Positions 1 to 8,328 of a stretch of DNA of 64,000 bases are shown one piece after another. The notes under the pieces are model-generated. The model did not search any database and was not told the origin of the DNA. It was given only the letters and a program-made list of their open reading frames with translations. The position numbers and the translations under genes were made by a program. The number at the start of each line of letters is the position of its first letter. Position 1 is the first letter of the stretch. This stretch comes from Roseiarcus sp963805295 (lineage in GTDB: Bacteria; Pseudomonadota; Alphaproteobacteria; Rhizobiales; Beijerinckiaceae): contig CAWDTW010000041.1 in assembly GCA_963805295.1 (NCBI GenBank), positions 248,001 to 312,000 of the forward strand, read 5' to 3'.

Positions 1-129
1 CGGGCAAAAATTTTCTATGAACCTATGCCGGATATCGAATGTTCGCCGCCCGGCCTTCGTTTCTATACTTCGATGTTTGCAGCAAAAGCCGGCGCGAGTC
101 CAGCGCATTTGTAAGATCGCCCCGCCGGC

Positions 130-345
130 TCAGCTGGCCGGCAAGCCGGGGATCGGCACGCCGAAGGTCTGCAGCACGAGCACGGCGTTGAGCGCGAGAA
201 TCACGATCGTGTCGAGAATTGCAGCGGCCTCAGTGAGGCGCGACTTGACGAACGCGCCCATGATGTCGCGCCGGCCGGTGAAGACGATGAGGGCGATCAT
301 CGGGGCCGGCAGGGCGAGGCTCAGCGCCGGCGGGCGAGGGGCGGC
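130..345 (-). pseudogene. C-terminal remnant of an Nramp-family metal transporter
   Basis: Reading the minus strand gives about 70 residues ending in a TGA at 130-132. They include LSLALPAPMIALIVFTGRR, then MGAFVKSRLTEAA and a hydrophobic segment DTIVILALNAVLVL. This pattern matches the last two membrane segments of Nramp (MntH-type) divalent-metal transporters, with the basic loop between them. The remaining ~340 residues are absent, and the remnant starts just downstream of the ligC stop codon. It is therefore a broken gene end against which the lig operon abuts. The assignment rests on motif recognition only. Confidence 0.6.
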
Positions 346-367
346 AAGGAGCAGGTGCGATCAGGCC

Positions 368-1321
368 TCACGCCAGCTGCTTTTCCAGTTCGTCGAGCAC
401 GCGGTAGCACGGCAGCACCTGCTGGACGCTGGCGTTGGGCTCGCGGCCCTCGCGGATGGCGGCGAAGAATTCGCGGTCCTGCAATTCGATGCCGTTCATC
501 GAGACGTCGACGTGGCTCACGTCGATCTTCTCGACCCTGCCGGTGAAGAGATCGTCGTAGCGGGCGATGTAGGTCGCGCTGTCGCCGATGTAGCGGAAGA
601 ACGTGCCGAGCGGCCCGTCGTTGTTGAACGACAGGGAGAGCGTGCAGATCGCGCCGTCGGCGGCCTTGAGCTGGATGCTCATGTCCATGGCGATGCCGAG
701 GGTCGGGTGGATCGGCCCCTGGAGCGCGTTCGCCTGCACGATCGGGGAGCGGCACTGATAGGCGAAGAGATCGACGGTGTGCGCCGCGTGGTGCCAAAGA
801 AGGTGATCGGTCCAGGAGCGCGGCTGGCCGAGCGCGTTCATGTTGGTGCGGCGGAAGAAGTAGGTCCGGACGTCCATCTGCTGGATATGGAACTCGCCGG
901 CGAGGATGCGCTTGTGCACGAACTGGTGGCTCGGATTGAAGCGGCGCGTATGGCCGCACATCGCGACGAGCCCGGTGCGCCTCTGCATCGCGACGACCGC
1001 CTCGGCGTCCTTCAGGCTGTCGGCGAGCGGAATCTCGACCTGCACGTGCTTGCCGGCCTCGAGGCATTGCAGCGCCTGCGCGGCGTGCATCTGGGTCGGC
1101 GTCGCGAGGATGACGGCGTCGAGGCCCGGCAGCTTCAGGCTTTCGGCGAGTTCGGTCGTCACGTGGCCTACGCCGTATTTCCTGGCCGCCTCCTGTGTCT
1201 TGTCGAGTTCGCGTCCGACGAGCGAGACGACCTCGACCCCGTCGATCAGCTTGATGCCGTCGAGATGCTTGAGGCCGAAGGCGCCGGCGCCCGCCAGCGC
1301 GACTTTGATGGTTTTGGTCAT
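368..1321 (-). CDS. ligC: 4-carboxy-2-hydroxymuconate-6-semialdehyde dehydrogenase
   Basis: A 317-residue Gfo/Idh/MocA-family oxidoreductase. It should oxidise the hemiacetal of 4-carboxy-2-hydroxymuconate semialdehyde, the product of LigAB, to 2-pyrone-4,6-dicarboxylate with NADP. The N-terminus carries a Rossmann motif (ALAGAGAFGLKHLDGI), followed by the family EIPLADS segment and the middle CGHTRRFNPSH segment. The ATG at 1319-1321 follows the ligB stop by 17 bases and gives the usual family length of about 315. It is the last gene of the lig operon. The order A-B-C directly after ligI supports the assignment. Confidence 0.93.
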   Translation of the reverse strand: MTKTIKVALAGAGAFGLKHLDGIKLIDGVEVVSLVGRELDKTQEAARKYGVGHVTTELAESLKLPGLDAVILATPTQMHAAQALQCLEAGKHVQVEIPLADSLKDAEAVVAMQRRTGLVAMCGHTRRFNPSHQFVHKRILAGEFHIQQMDVRTYFFRRTNMNALGQPRSWTDHLLWHHAAHTVDLFAYQCRSPIVQANALQGPIHPTLGIAMDMSIQLKAADGAICTLSLSFNNDGPLGTFFRYIGDSATYIARYDDLFTGRVEKIDVSHVDVSMNGIELQDREFFAAIREGREPNASVQQVLPCYRVLDELEKQLA

Positions 1322-1338
1322 GACGGCTCCCCGGCGCG

Positions 1339-2196
1339 CTAGCGCGCGTTGTCCAGAATGAGATGGCCGACCGCGGTGTTCGACGCCGGCACGTGAAAGA
1401 ACCGATGGACGACTCTCGGCGGCGGACCGCCGGCGACGTCCGCCATTGCACCGCGCGCGATGAGCCACATCACGAGCTCGATGCCTTCGCTGCCCGCCTC
1501 GCGCACGTATTCGATGTGCGGCACCTGGGAGAGGCCGTTCGGATCGGCGATCAGCCGGTCGAGAAAGGCGTTGTCCCAGGCGGCATTGATGAGGCCGGCG
1601 CGCGGACCCTGCAGCTGATGGCTCATGCCGCCGGTACCCCAGATCTGCACCTTCAGCGGCTCGTCATAGCTCTCGACCGCGCGGCGGATCGCCTGCCCGA
1701 GCGCGAAGCAGCGCGCGCCCGACGGCACGGGATAGTGCACGACGTTGACCGCGAACGGAATGACCGGACACGGCCACGCCTGCGGCTGGCCGCACATCAG
1801 GCTCAAGGGAACGGTGAGCCCGTGATCGACGTCCATCTTGTTGACGATGGTGAGGTCGAAATCCTGCTGGATCACCGACTGGGCGATATGGGCTGCGAGC
1901 TCGGGATGGCCGATCACCTTCGGCACCGGGCGCGGCCCCCAGCCCTCGTCGGCGGGCATGAACTCCGCCGCCGTGCCGATGGCGAAGGTCGGGATCATAT
2001 CGAGGCTGAAGGCAGTCGCGTGATCGTTGAAGACGAGGAAAACGACGTCGGGCGCATTGTCCTTCAGCCATTGCTTGGAAAAGTCATAGCCCTGGAACAG
2101 CGGCCGCCAGTAGGGCTCGTTCGACTTGCCGAGATCGAGCGCCGCGCCGATCGCCGGCACGTGCGAGGTGTAGACGGAAGCGGTGATGCGCGCCAG
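1339..2196 (-). CDS. ligB: Protocatechuate 4,5-dioxygenase beta (catalytic) subunit, CTG start
   Basis: An extradiol dioxygenase of the LigB family, 285 residues, which opens the protocatechuate ring between carbons 4 and 5 using Fe(II). The N-terminal ARITASVYTSHVPAIGAALD holds the iron-binding His region. FNDHATAFSLDMIPTFAIG and the C-terminal FHVPASNTAVGHLILDN are family signatures. No ATG, GTG or well-spaced TTG precedes this motif. A strong GGAGG lies seven bases before a CTG that aligns with the usual initiator Met of MARITASVYTSH, so I place the start at that CTG. The TTG six bases further upstream sits only one base from the ribosome site. The gene lies two bases past the ligA stop. 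Confidence 0.92.
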   Translation of the reverse strand: MARITASVYTSHVPAIGAALDLGKSNEPYWRPLFQGYDFSKQWLKDNAPDVVFLVFNDHATAFSLDMIPTFAIGTAAEFMPADEGWGPRPVPKVIGHPELAAHIAQSVIQQDFDLTIVNKMDVDHGLTVPLSLMCGQPQAWPCPVIPFAVNVVHYPVPSGARCFALGQAIRRAVESYDEPLKVQIWGTGGMSHQLQGPRAGLINAAWDNAFLDRLIADPNGLSQVPHIEYVREAGSEGIELVMWLIARGAMADVAGGPPPRVVHRFFHVPASNTAVGHLILDNAR

Positions 2197-2198
2197 GA

Positions 2199-2642
2199 TC
2201 AAGCCTCCTTCTTTCGACCCGCGGCCCCTTGCGGCTGACGACGCGCCTGAGCGTCGCCGTCCTCGCCGACGTAACGATTGCCCTCGATCGAGCGTCCGCC
2301 GGCGACCATCATCGCGCGGTACTCCTCCTCGCTCATGCCGGTCATGCTGCCGGCCATCTGCTGGAAGCTCCGGCCGTCGGTCGCGCCGATCTTGGAGAGG
2401 AAGTAGATGTTGCCCCCGAGCGCGATGCAGCGGTTGAGGTCGCGCGCCATCACCGCCTGTTTCTGCTCCTCCGTCATCGCCCATTCGTCGAGATAGGCGC
2501 GCTCGTTCGCCTTGAACCGGGATCGGTTCTCCGCCTTCATCAGCGACATGCAGAACTGGTTGAGCCAATAGCCTTTGCGCGACTGGTCGGCGTCGAAAAT
2601 CGTCGTGCCGGGAACGTCGAGATAGGGCTTGTCGAGCGACAT
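2199..2642 (-). CDS. ligA: Protocatechuate 4,5-dioxygenase alpha subunit
   Basis: The 147-residue small subunit of the LigAB dioxygenase, which caps the active site of LigB and contributes to protocatechuate binding. The sequence shows the family pattern PGTTIFDADQSRKGYWLNQF, then ARDLNRCIALGGNIYFLSKI and the MTGMSEEEYRAMM segment. The length is typical. The C-terminal tail (QARRQPQGAAGRKKEA) is variable in this family. The gene starts two bases after the ligI stop, and its own last codons contain the ribosome-binding site for ligB, so the two subunits are probably translationally coupled. Confidence 0.95.
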   Translation of the reverse strand: MSLDKPYLDVPGTTIFDADQSRKGYWLNQFCMSLMKAENRSRFKANERAYLDEWAMTEEQKQAVMARDLNRCIALGGNIYFLSKIGATDGRSFQQMAGSMTGMSEEEYRAMMVAGGRSIEGNRYVGEDGDAQARRQPQGAAGRKKEA

Positions 2643-2644
2643 CG

Positions 2645-3592
2645 TCAGCCTCCCTTATCTTCGGGCCAGTAGAGCCGCATCGGATTGTCGACCAAGAGCT
2701 TGCGCTGCAATTCGGGCGTCGTCGCGATATGGGGGATGAATTCGACCAAGAGCCCGTCGTCGGGCATGTGGCCCTTGAGGTTGGGGTGCGGCCAGTCCGT
2801 GCCCCAGAGCACGCGGTCGGGAAACTCCTCGACCACGCGGCGGGCGAAAGGAACGACGTCGCGATAGGCGTTCTCTTCGCCGTTCAGCGCCGGCGGACCG
2901 GAGAGCGACAGCCGCTCGGGGCAGGAGACCTTGCTCCAGACGTTTGCGTGGTCGCGCATGAACGTGAGGAACAGGGAAAATTCCGGGCCGTCGCTGGGCT
3001 TGCCGACATCCGGGCGGCCCATGTGGTCGACGACGACGGTCGTCGGCAGGGCGGTGAAGAAGTCCCGGAGTTCGGGCAGGTCCGCTGCCTCGAAATACAC
3101 GACGATATGCCAGCCGAGCCCGGCGATGCGCGCGGCGATCTCCATCAGCTCGTCCTTCGGCGTGAAGTCGACGAGGCGCTTGACGAAATTGAAGCGCACG
3201 CCGCGCACGCCAGCGTCATGGAGCCGCTTCAATTCGTCATCGGCTACGTCGCGCTTGACCGTCGCGACCCCGCGCGCCCTTCCGCCGCTCGAGAGGCAGG
3301 CGTCGACCATCGCCCGGTTGTCGGCGCCGTGGCAGGTCGCCTGCACGACGATGTTGCGGGAAAAGCCCAGATGGTCGCGCAGCGCGAACAACTTCGCCTT
3401 GCTCGCGTCGCAGGGCGTGTATTTGCGCTCCGGCGCGTAAGGGAAATCGGCCCCGGGGCCGAACACGTGGCAATGCGCATCGACGCTGCCGGACGGCAAA
3501 GGAAAGCGCGGCTTGCTCGGGCCCTCGAACCAATCGAGCCAGCCCTTGGTCTTCTCGAAACGCCCGCTGACGGGCTTCGGAGTCGCGTTCAC
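2645..3592 (-). CDS. ligI: 2-pyrone-4,6-dicarboxylate hydrolase
   Basis: An amidohydrolase-superfamily lactonase, 315 residues, that opens 2-pyrone-4,6-dicarboxylate to oxalomesaconate. It has the SVDAHCHVFGPG motif near the N-terminus, the substrate-binding GVRFNFVKRL, VVDHMGRPDV, and the catalytic Asp in VLWGTDWPHPN. The likely start is the GTG at 3590-3592, preceded by GAGGGG. It gives the expected N-terminus about 40 residues before the HxH motif. It lies 11 bases after the ligK stop and directly before ligA. Confidence 0.94.
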   Translation of the reverse strand: MNATPKPVSGRFEKTKGWLDWFEGPSKPRFPLPSGSVDAHCHVFGPGADFPYAPERKYTPCDASKAKLFALRDHLGFSRNIVVQATCHGADNRAMVDACLSSGGRARGVATVKRDVADDELKRLHDAGVRGVRFNFVKRLVDFTPKDELMEIAARIAGLGWHIVVYFEAADLPELRDFFTALPTTVVVDHMGRPDVGKPSDGPEFSLFLTFMRDHANVWSKVSCPERLSLSGPPALNGEENAYRDVVPFARRVVEEFPDRVLWGTDWPHPNLKGHMPDDGLLVEFIPHIATTPELQRKLLVDNPMRLYWPEDKGG

Positions 3593-3603
3593 GTCCGCGC
3601 CCC

Positions 3604-4287
3604 TCAGTCGATGTATTTCAGGCCGGCTTTTTCGAGCGGTTCGCGCATCTTGTACATGTCGAGGCCGAGCATGCCGGAGGCGAGCTTCGCCCGCTTGTCG
3701 CCCTCGTTCGCCTCGCGCGCCGCCGCCGCGGCGCGGGTCTTTTCGGCCCAGGCCGCCGGCACGACGACGACGCCGTCGTCGTCGGCGACGATCGCGTCGC
3801 CCGGATTGACGAAGGCTCCGGCGCAGACGACCGGCACGTTGACCGAACCGAGCGTCGCCTTGACTGTGGCTTTGGCGCTGACGCATTTGCTCCAGACCGG
3901 AAAGCCCATTTCGGTCAGAGTCTTCACGTCGCGCACGCCCGCGTCGATGACGAGCGCGCGCGCGCCACGCGCCTTGAAGCTGGTCGCCAGCAGATCGCCG
4001 AAATAGCCGTCCGTGCATTCAGCGGTGATCGCGGCGACGACGACGTCGCCCGGCTGGATCTGTTCGGCTGCGACATGCATCATCCAGTTGTCGCCCGGGT
4101 GCATGAGCACGGTGACCGCCGTGCCGGAGACCCGCGCGCGGGCGTAGATCGGCCGCATGTAGGGGTTCATCAGGCCGACGCGGCCCATCGCTTCGTGCAC
4201 GGTCGCGACGCCGAACGCCGCGAGCGCGTCGACGGACGCGCGGTCGGCGCGCTCGATGGTGCGTCGGACGACGCCGAGTTCGGTCAT
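3604..4287 (-). CDS. ligK: 4-carboxy-4-hydroxy-2-oxoadipate aldolase / oxaloacetate decarboxylase
   Basis: A class II metal-dependent aldolase of the RraA-like family, 227 residues. It cleaves 4-carboxy-4-hydroxy-2-oxoadipate to pyruvate and oxaloacetate, the last step of the 4,5-cleavage pathway. Recognised segments are GVATVHEAMGRVGLMNPYMR, PGDNWMMHVAAEQIQPGD, the metal/substrate region GARALVIDAGVRDV and ADDDGVVVVP. The ATG at 4287 starts nine bases after the ligJ stop. Length and motifs are normal. Confidence 0.95.
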   Translation of the reverse strand: MTELGVVRRTIERADRASVDALAAFGVATVHEAMGRVGLMNPYMRPIYARARVSGTAVTVLMHPGDNWMMHVAAEQIQPGDVVVAAITAECTDGYFGDLLATSFKARGARALVIDAGVRDVKTLTEMGFPVWSKCVSAKATVKATLGSVNVPVVCAGAFVNPGDAIVADDDGVVVVPAAWAEKTRAAAAAREANEGDKRAKLASGMLGLDMYKMREPLEKAGLKYID

Positions 4288-4296
4288 GGCTCTCTC

Positions 4297-5325
4297 CTAC
4301 CGGCCCCTGGCCTTCAGCGCGTTGTCGAGACGAGGATAGACGCGGCGCGCATTGCCTTCGTAGACCTTGTGGCGCTCCTCGGCGGTGAGGTTCATCGCCG
4401 CCTCGATGTAGCGCTTGGTGTCGTCGTAATGGCAGCCGGTCTCCGGATCGATCCCGCGCACCGCGCCGATCATTTCGCTGGCGAACAGGATGTTGTCGAC
4501 CGGGATCACCCTGGTCAGCAGGTCGACGCCCGGCTGATGGTAGACGCAGGTGTCGAAGAAGACGTTCCTCAGGAGGTGCTCCGTCAGGAGCGGCTTCTTC
4601 AGCTCCTGCGCGAGCCCGCGATAGCGGCCCCAATGATAGGGCGCCGCGCCCCCGCCGTGCGGGATGACGAAGCGCAGCGTCGGGAAATCCTTGAAGAGGT
4701 CGCCCTGGATGAACTGCATCACGGCGGTCGTATCGGCGTTGATGTAATGGGCGCCGGTGGTGTGGAAGCAGGCGTTGCAGCTCGTCGAAACGTGCACCAT
4801 CGCCGGGATGTCGTATTCGACCATCTTTTCGTAGATCGGATACCAGTGGCGGTCGGTCAGCGGCGGGCTCGTCCAGTGGCCGCCCGACGGATCGGGATTG
4901 AGGTTGACCCCGACGAATCCGTACTCCTTCACGCAGCGCTCGAGTTCGGGAACGCAGGTCTTCGGATCGACCCCGGGGCTCTGCGGCAGCATCGCCGCGC
5001 CGACGAAATTGTCGGGAAAGAGTTTTGACACCCGATGGCAGAGCTCGTTGCAGATCGAGGCCCAGGTCGAGCTTATGGAAAAGTCGCCGATGTGATGGGC
5101 CATGAAGCTGGCGCGCGGCGAAAAGATCGTCAGGTCGGCGCCGCGCTCCTTCATCAGCCGGAGCTGGTTCGCCTCGATCAACTCGCGCAAGTCGTCGTCG
5201 GCGATCCTGAGGTCGGCGACCTTCGGCATGACGGAGGGGTCCTTGATGCCGGCGATCTGCTTATTTCGCCAGGTCTCGAGCGCCTTGGGAGCCGTCGTGT
5301 AATGGCCGTGGCAGTCGATGATCAT
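4297..5325 (-). CDS. ligJ: 4-oxalomesaconate hydratase
   Basis: An amidohydrolase-superfamily hydratase (342 residues) that adds water to the oxalomesaconate isomer, giving 4-carboxy-4-hydroxy-2-oxoadipate. It starts with MIIDCHGHYTTAPKALE, carrying the HGH metal ligands. Further in come FVGVNLNPDPSGGHW, AMVHVSTSCNACFHTTGAH and RFVIPHGGGAAPYHWGRYRG, all typical of LigJ. The known partner step, isomerisation of oxalomesaconate by LigU, should be encoded upstream, but that gene is only a stub here (6030-6119). Confidence 0.95.
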   Translation of the reverse strand: MIIDCHGHYTTAPKALETWRNKQIAGIKDPSVMPKVADLRIADDDLRELIEANQLRLMKERGADLTIFSPRASFMAHHIGDFSISSTWASICNELCHRVSKLFPDNFVGAAMLPQSPGVDPKTCVPELERCVKEYGFVGVNLNPDPSGGHWTSPPLTDRHWYPIYEKMVEYDIPAMVHVSTSCNACFHTTGAHYINADTTAVMQFIQGDLFKDFPTLRFVIPHGGGAAPYHWGRYRGLAQELKKPLLTEHLLRNVFFDTCVYHQPGVDLLTRVIPVDNILFASEMIGAVRGIDPETGCHYDDTKRYIEAAMNLTAEERHKVYEGNARRVYPRLDNALKARGR

Positions 5326-5346
5326 GAACGCCTCCTGGCGGACCGT

Positions 5347-6033
5347 TTACGCGGGCTCCATGCCGTAACGTCGCTTTGCGGCGGCGTCAGCCGACGCCAG
5401 GTATGCGATGAAAGCGCGCGCGGCCTCTGGCTCCGCAGAGTCGCTGGACACGCCGGCCGAGAACACGGTTACGGCCTGAATCGCCGGCGGCAGAGAACCA
5501 ACGATCTCAATGCCGGGTTGGCCTATCAGTTCGCTCAGTTGCTGGAATCCGAGATCGGCGTCGCCACGCGCGACCAAACTGGCCACTGGAACGCCCGGCG
5601 GAGCCATGAGTGCGCGCCCCACCACAAACTCGGTCACGCCCCATTTTTCGCACAGCGCCTTCAGGTGATCGCCGCTTGGACCCGTCGAGTAGCAAATTCT
5701 TCTCGCTTCGAGCATGGCCTGCCTGACAGCTTGTTCGCTTTCGACGCCAAGTCGCGGCGAGCCAGCGGGGACGGCAATGGCGATCTCCGATCGCGCGAAA
5801 TCCACTGTGCTGTCCTTGGCTATATGGCCTTCGGCCTCCAAACTCTCCATGACTCTCGATGCCAGGACAACGACGTCCGTCGGTTCGCCGGCCCGCACCA
5901 ATTTCGCCGCTTCGACCCCGCCCATGGATCGGATTTCGACCCGTATCCCATTTCGCAGCTCGTAGTCTCGAGCCAGATCAGCCAGGATGTGTCGGGTCGC
6001 CATCGACGATAGGCCCGCGATCCGACCACTCAT
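5347..6033 (-). CDS. ModA-like periplasmic-binding-fold protein of the lig operon
   Basis: A 228-residue protein with the type II periplasmic-binding fold seen in molybdate-binding ModA proteins. Examples are the N-terminal GLSSMATRHILADLARDYE, PTDVVVLASRVMESL, ARSEIAIAVPAGSP and VASLVARGDADLGFQQLSEL. No signal peptide is visible, so it may act in the cytoplasm as a ligand sensor rather than as a transporter subunit. Similar proteins occur beside aromatic-cleavage genes, but I know of no firm function. Its ATG overlaps the stop of the truncated ligU frame (ATGA), and it precedes ligJ by 21 bases. Confidence 0.75.
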   Translation of the reverse strand: MSGRIAGLSSMATRHILADLARDYELRNGIRVEIRSMGGVEAAKLVRAGEPTDVVVLASRVMESLEAEGHIAKDSTVDFARSEIAIAVPAGSPRLGVESEQAVRQAMLEARRICYSTGPSGDHLKALCEKWGVTEFVVGRALMAPPGVPVASLVARGDADLGFQQLSELIGQPGIEIVGSLPPAIQAVTVFSAGVSSDSAEPEAARAFIAYLASADAAAKRRYGMEPA

Positions 6034-6119
6034 GTGTGTCCCCGCATCACGACGCGGAACGAGCTCGTGCCTCCGCGCATGAACAGGCAGGGAATGGCCG
6101 TCTGGGACCTCTTGGTCAT
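6030..6119 (-). pseudogene. ligU: 5' stub of 4-oxalomesaconate tautomerase gene (PrpF family)
   Basis: A 29-codon frame begins MTKRSQTAIPCLFMRGGTSS, which matches the conserved N-terminus of PrpF/GalD/LigU isomerases (QTAIPCxxMRGGTSKG). After about 22 codons the match ends, and FRVVMRGHT runs to a TGA overlapping the next start codon. The other ~330 residues are missing. The stub sits exactly where ligU is expected, at the head of the operon, and may still serve as a translated leader. An internal deletion is the simplest reading. Confidence 0.75.
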
Positions 6120-6243
6120 CGAGGGCCGCTTGCTCCTCCGGCTTACGAGCTGCGTCGAACCCGCGGAAACCGCGCAGAGAGCAACCCTCTGCGCGGCGGC
6201 CGATATTAGCTCAGGCCCCGGCCGCCGCAAGCGCGCCCAAGGC

Positions 6244-6460
6244 TCACGCGGCCTCCAGCACGATCATGACGGCCGCGGTGTTGCTGATCGGGATGTGGTA
6301 TTTGCCGTGGACCTTGCGCACTGCGCCCGGAACGGCGGCGCGGGCGGCGAGCCAGTTCAGGAGTTCGACCCGGTCGCGGCGATAGCGCGGCAAGCCCGCC
6401 GCTTCTCGCAAGCTGCTGTAGCGCGATCGATTGATGCGGCTCGCGGCCAGCGCCGCATCG
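6244..6460 (-). pseudogene. C-terminal remnant of a LigB-family ring-cleavage dioxygenase
   Basis: The minus strand encodes about 70 residues containing RVELLNWLAARAAVPGAVRK and then HGKYHIPISNTAAVMIVLEA before the stop. This aligns with the end of LigB in the same window (IELVMWLIARGAM, then FHVPASNTAVGHLIL), but it is clearly a different homologue. No catalytic N-terminal part is present. It is likely the tail of a second extradiol dioxygenase, perhaps gallate- or methylgallate-type, lost together with ligU. Confidence 0.6.
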
Positions 6461-6552
6461 ACAGCGCCCGTTTGGTGCCGCGACACTGTCACCTGACGTG
6501 CGTAGCCTTCCAACGACGACGCCAGACGCCGCAGAGACGAAGGGAGGGAATC

Positions 6553-6843
6553 ATGCGGATGATGCTGCGCACTCGTATCGACGCGGACAAAGGAAGCGAG
6601 GCGCTGAAATCGGGCGCCATGCAGAAGGCGATCATGGGCTTCATCGAAAAATTCAAGCCGGAAGCGTCCTACTTCACCGCCGACCGCGGGATGCGATCGA
6701 GTTTCTTTGTCTTCGACATGACGGCCTCGCACCAGATGCCGGAGATCGCCGAGGCGTTTTTCGACCTCGGCTGCGAAGTCGAGCTGACGCCGTGCATGGC
6801 CCCGGACGATCTTCAAAAGGGTTTGGCGGCCGCCAGGCTGTGA
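6553..6843 (+). CDS. Small conserved hypothetical protein (DUF3303-like)
   Basis: A 96-residue protein with a ribosome site (GGGAGGGAA) before the ATG. The sequence runs MRMMLRTRIDADKGSEALKS, then FKPEASYFTADRGMRSSFFV and CEVELTPCMAPDDLQKGL. This resembles small ferredoxin-fold proteins of unknown function common in proteobacteria, often annotated DUF3303. It has no signal peptide or membrane segment. It lies alone between broken genes, transcribed away from the lig remnants. Function unknown. Confidence 0.7.
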   Translation: MRMMLRTRIDADKGSEALKSGAMQKAIMGFIEKFKPEASYFTADRGMRSSFFVFDMTASHQMPEIAEAFFDLGCEVELTPCMAPDDLQKGLAAARL

Positions 6844-7043
6844 AGCGCGCTGCTGCCGTCGACGCCTAGCGAGACGCGGTCCATAGCGCTTTGCCGCGCT
6901 CACCGAGCGCGGCTACAATGTCCGCGCGCGGCTGCACCGTGCGAGCGCGCGTTCACGCCGCGCGCCTGCTCGCGCCAGCGGCGCGGCGCCATGCCGGTGC
7001 GGCGCTGCACCTGCCAGTCACTCAAGGATAGGCGCTTGGCGGC

Positions 7044-7675
7044 ATGCCGGATTCCACGATCGCCTCAGGCGCCATCGCCTTCATCGGTTTCGGAGAGGCG
7101 GCCCGCGCCTTTCTCGACGGTTGGCGCACCATTCCCGGCTTCGCGGGTTTCCGCTTACGACATCAAGATCGATTCGCCCGATCCGGAAGCGCGCGCCGGC
7201 ATGCGCGCCGACTATGTCGCAGCCGGCGTGATCGGGGCGTCGAGCGCGCCCCAGGCGGTCGCGGGCGCCGAAATCGTCTTTTCCGTCGTCACCGCCGATC
7301 AGGCGCATGAAGCGGCGGTCGCCGCGCTGCCTGGCCTCGCGATGGGCGCGTTCTTTTTCGACTGCAACTCTTGCGCGCCCCAGACCAAGGAGCGCACCGC
7401 CAGGGATTTCGATGCGGCGGGCGGGCGCTATGTCGATGTAGCGGTGATGGCGCCGGTCCAACCGCGGCTGCACAGAACGCCGCTCCTCATCGGCGGCCCC
7501 CATGCGCAAGCTGCGGCCCTTGTTCTGGCCGCGCTCGACATGTCCGCGGCCATTCACGACGGCCCCGTCGGCTCCTCGTCGTCGATCAAGATGATCCGCT
7601 CGATCATGATGAAGGGGCTCGAGGCGCTTGTCTGCGAATGCGTGCTTGCCGGGCGGAAGGCCGGGGTCAGCCTCG
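7044..7675 (+). pseudogene. NAD(P)-binding dehydrogenase, frameshifted and 3'-truncated
   Basis: The N-terminus AIAFIGFGEAARAFLDGWR is a Rossmann motif of the 3-hydroxyisobutyrate-dehydrogenase type. Near 7145 the frame shifts, and the protein continues AYDIKIDSPDPEARAGMRAD, FFFDCNSCAPQTKERTARDF and SIKMIRSIMMKGLEALVCE. The last piece belongs to the C-terminal helical domain (DUF1932-like). The match ends at GRKAGV near 7675, roughly 50 residues early, where the sequence joins a livM end. The gene therefore carries both a frameshift, possibly a sequencing error, and a true 3' loss. Confidence 0.7.
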
Positions 7676-7714
7676 GTCGCCTGGCAGCAGACGGTCGGCG
7701 ACCTCGGCCTACGG

Positions 7715-8191
7715 TCGAACTCGGCGGAGGCCGGGGATTATCGCGTCCTGGCCGTCCAATCGCCGTTCGGTCTGGCGCTCGCGTCGATCCGCGAGAATCG
7801 GCTTCGCGCGGGCGCGCTCGGCATTGCCACGAGCCGGCGCATCGTGGCGATCTATACGGTGTCGGCGGCTTACGCGGGCGTCGCGGGCGCGCTGCTCGCC
7901 GAGACGACGCAGATCGCCTCGCTCGATCTCTTCGACTTCCATCGCTCCGCCGACGTTCTGCTGATGCTGATCATCGGCGGAGCGGGCAATCTCTACGGCG
8001 GACTCATCGGCGCCGCCGTCTTCATTGTGCTGAGGGACGTCATCTCCGCCGCGACCCCCGAATATTGGGAATTCTGGATCGGCGCGCTGCTGGTCGCCTT
8101 CGTGCTGACCGGCCGCGAGCGCATCCGCGACGTCGCCGTTCGCGCCGGCTCGCTCGCCGTCTTCAAGCAAGTGCGCGGGGACGCGGCGTGA
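7715..8191 (+). pseudogene. livM: 3' part of livM, branched-chain amino acid ABC permease
   Basis: About 155 residues match the second half of LivM permeases: SPFGLALASIRENRLRAGAL, YTVSAAYAGVAGALLAE, LMLIIGGAGNLYGGLIGAA and YWEFWIGALLVAFVL. The EAA-like cytoplasmic loop and the last membrane helices are present, while the first half is missing. The frame begins inside the end of the dehydrogenase remnant. The stop overlaps a GTG that starts a livG fragment, the normal livM-livG arrangement. It is a remnant of an uptake system, perhaps for aromatic acids given the neighbourhood. Confidence 0.7.
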
Positions 8192-8262
8192 GCTCGCCGG
8201 CGCTGGAGGCGCGCGGCCTCGTCAAACAAGCCGCGTGGCGCCCTGATGGCCTGGCGGGTTAA
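8188..8262 (+). pseudogene. livG: 5' stub of livG (ABC transporter ATPase)
   Basis: A GTG overlapping the livM stop begins VSSPALEARGLVKQ, the usual opening of LivG-type ATPases (LxxxGLxKxFGG). After 14 codons the match is lost and the frame ends at 8262. This marks the right edge of the scrambled catabolic segment. It is too short for more than a probable call. Confidence 0.5.
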
Positions 8263-8328
8263 ACTTTGTTAAGGCGACCGCGCGCCGGAGGCGTTTGAGC
8301 GCGCAACTGATGTTCCTCAACGTCCCGG

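Noticed and set aside
17..1342. Long open frame on the strand opposite ligC
   Set aside because: Antisense frames are common in GC-rich genes. The translation is rich in Ala, Arg, Asp and Glu with no domain, while ligC on the other strand is unmistakable.
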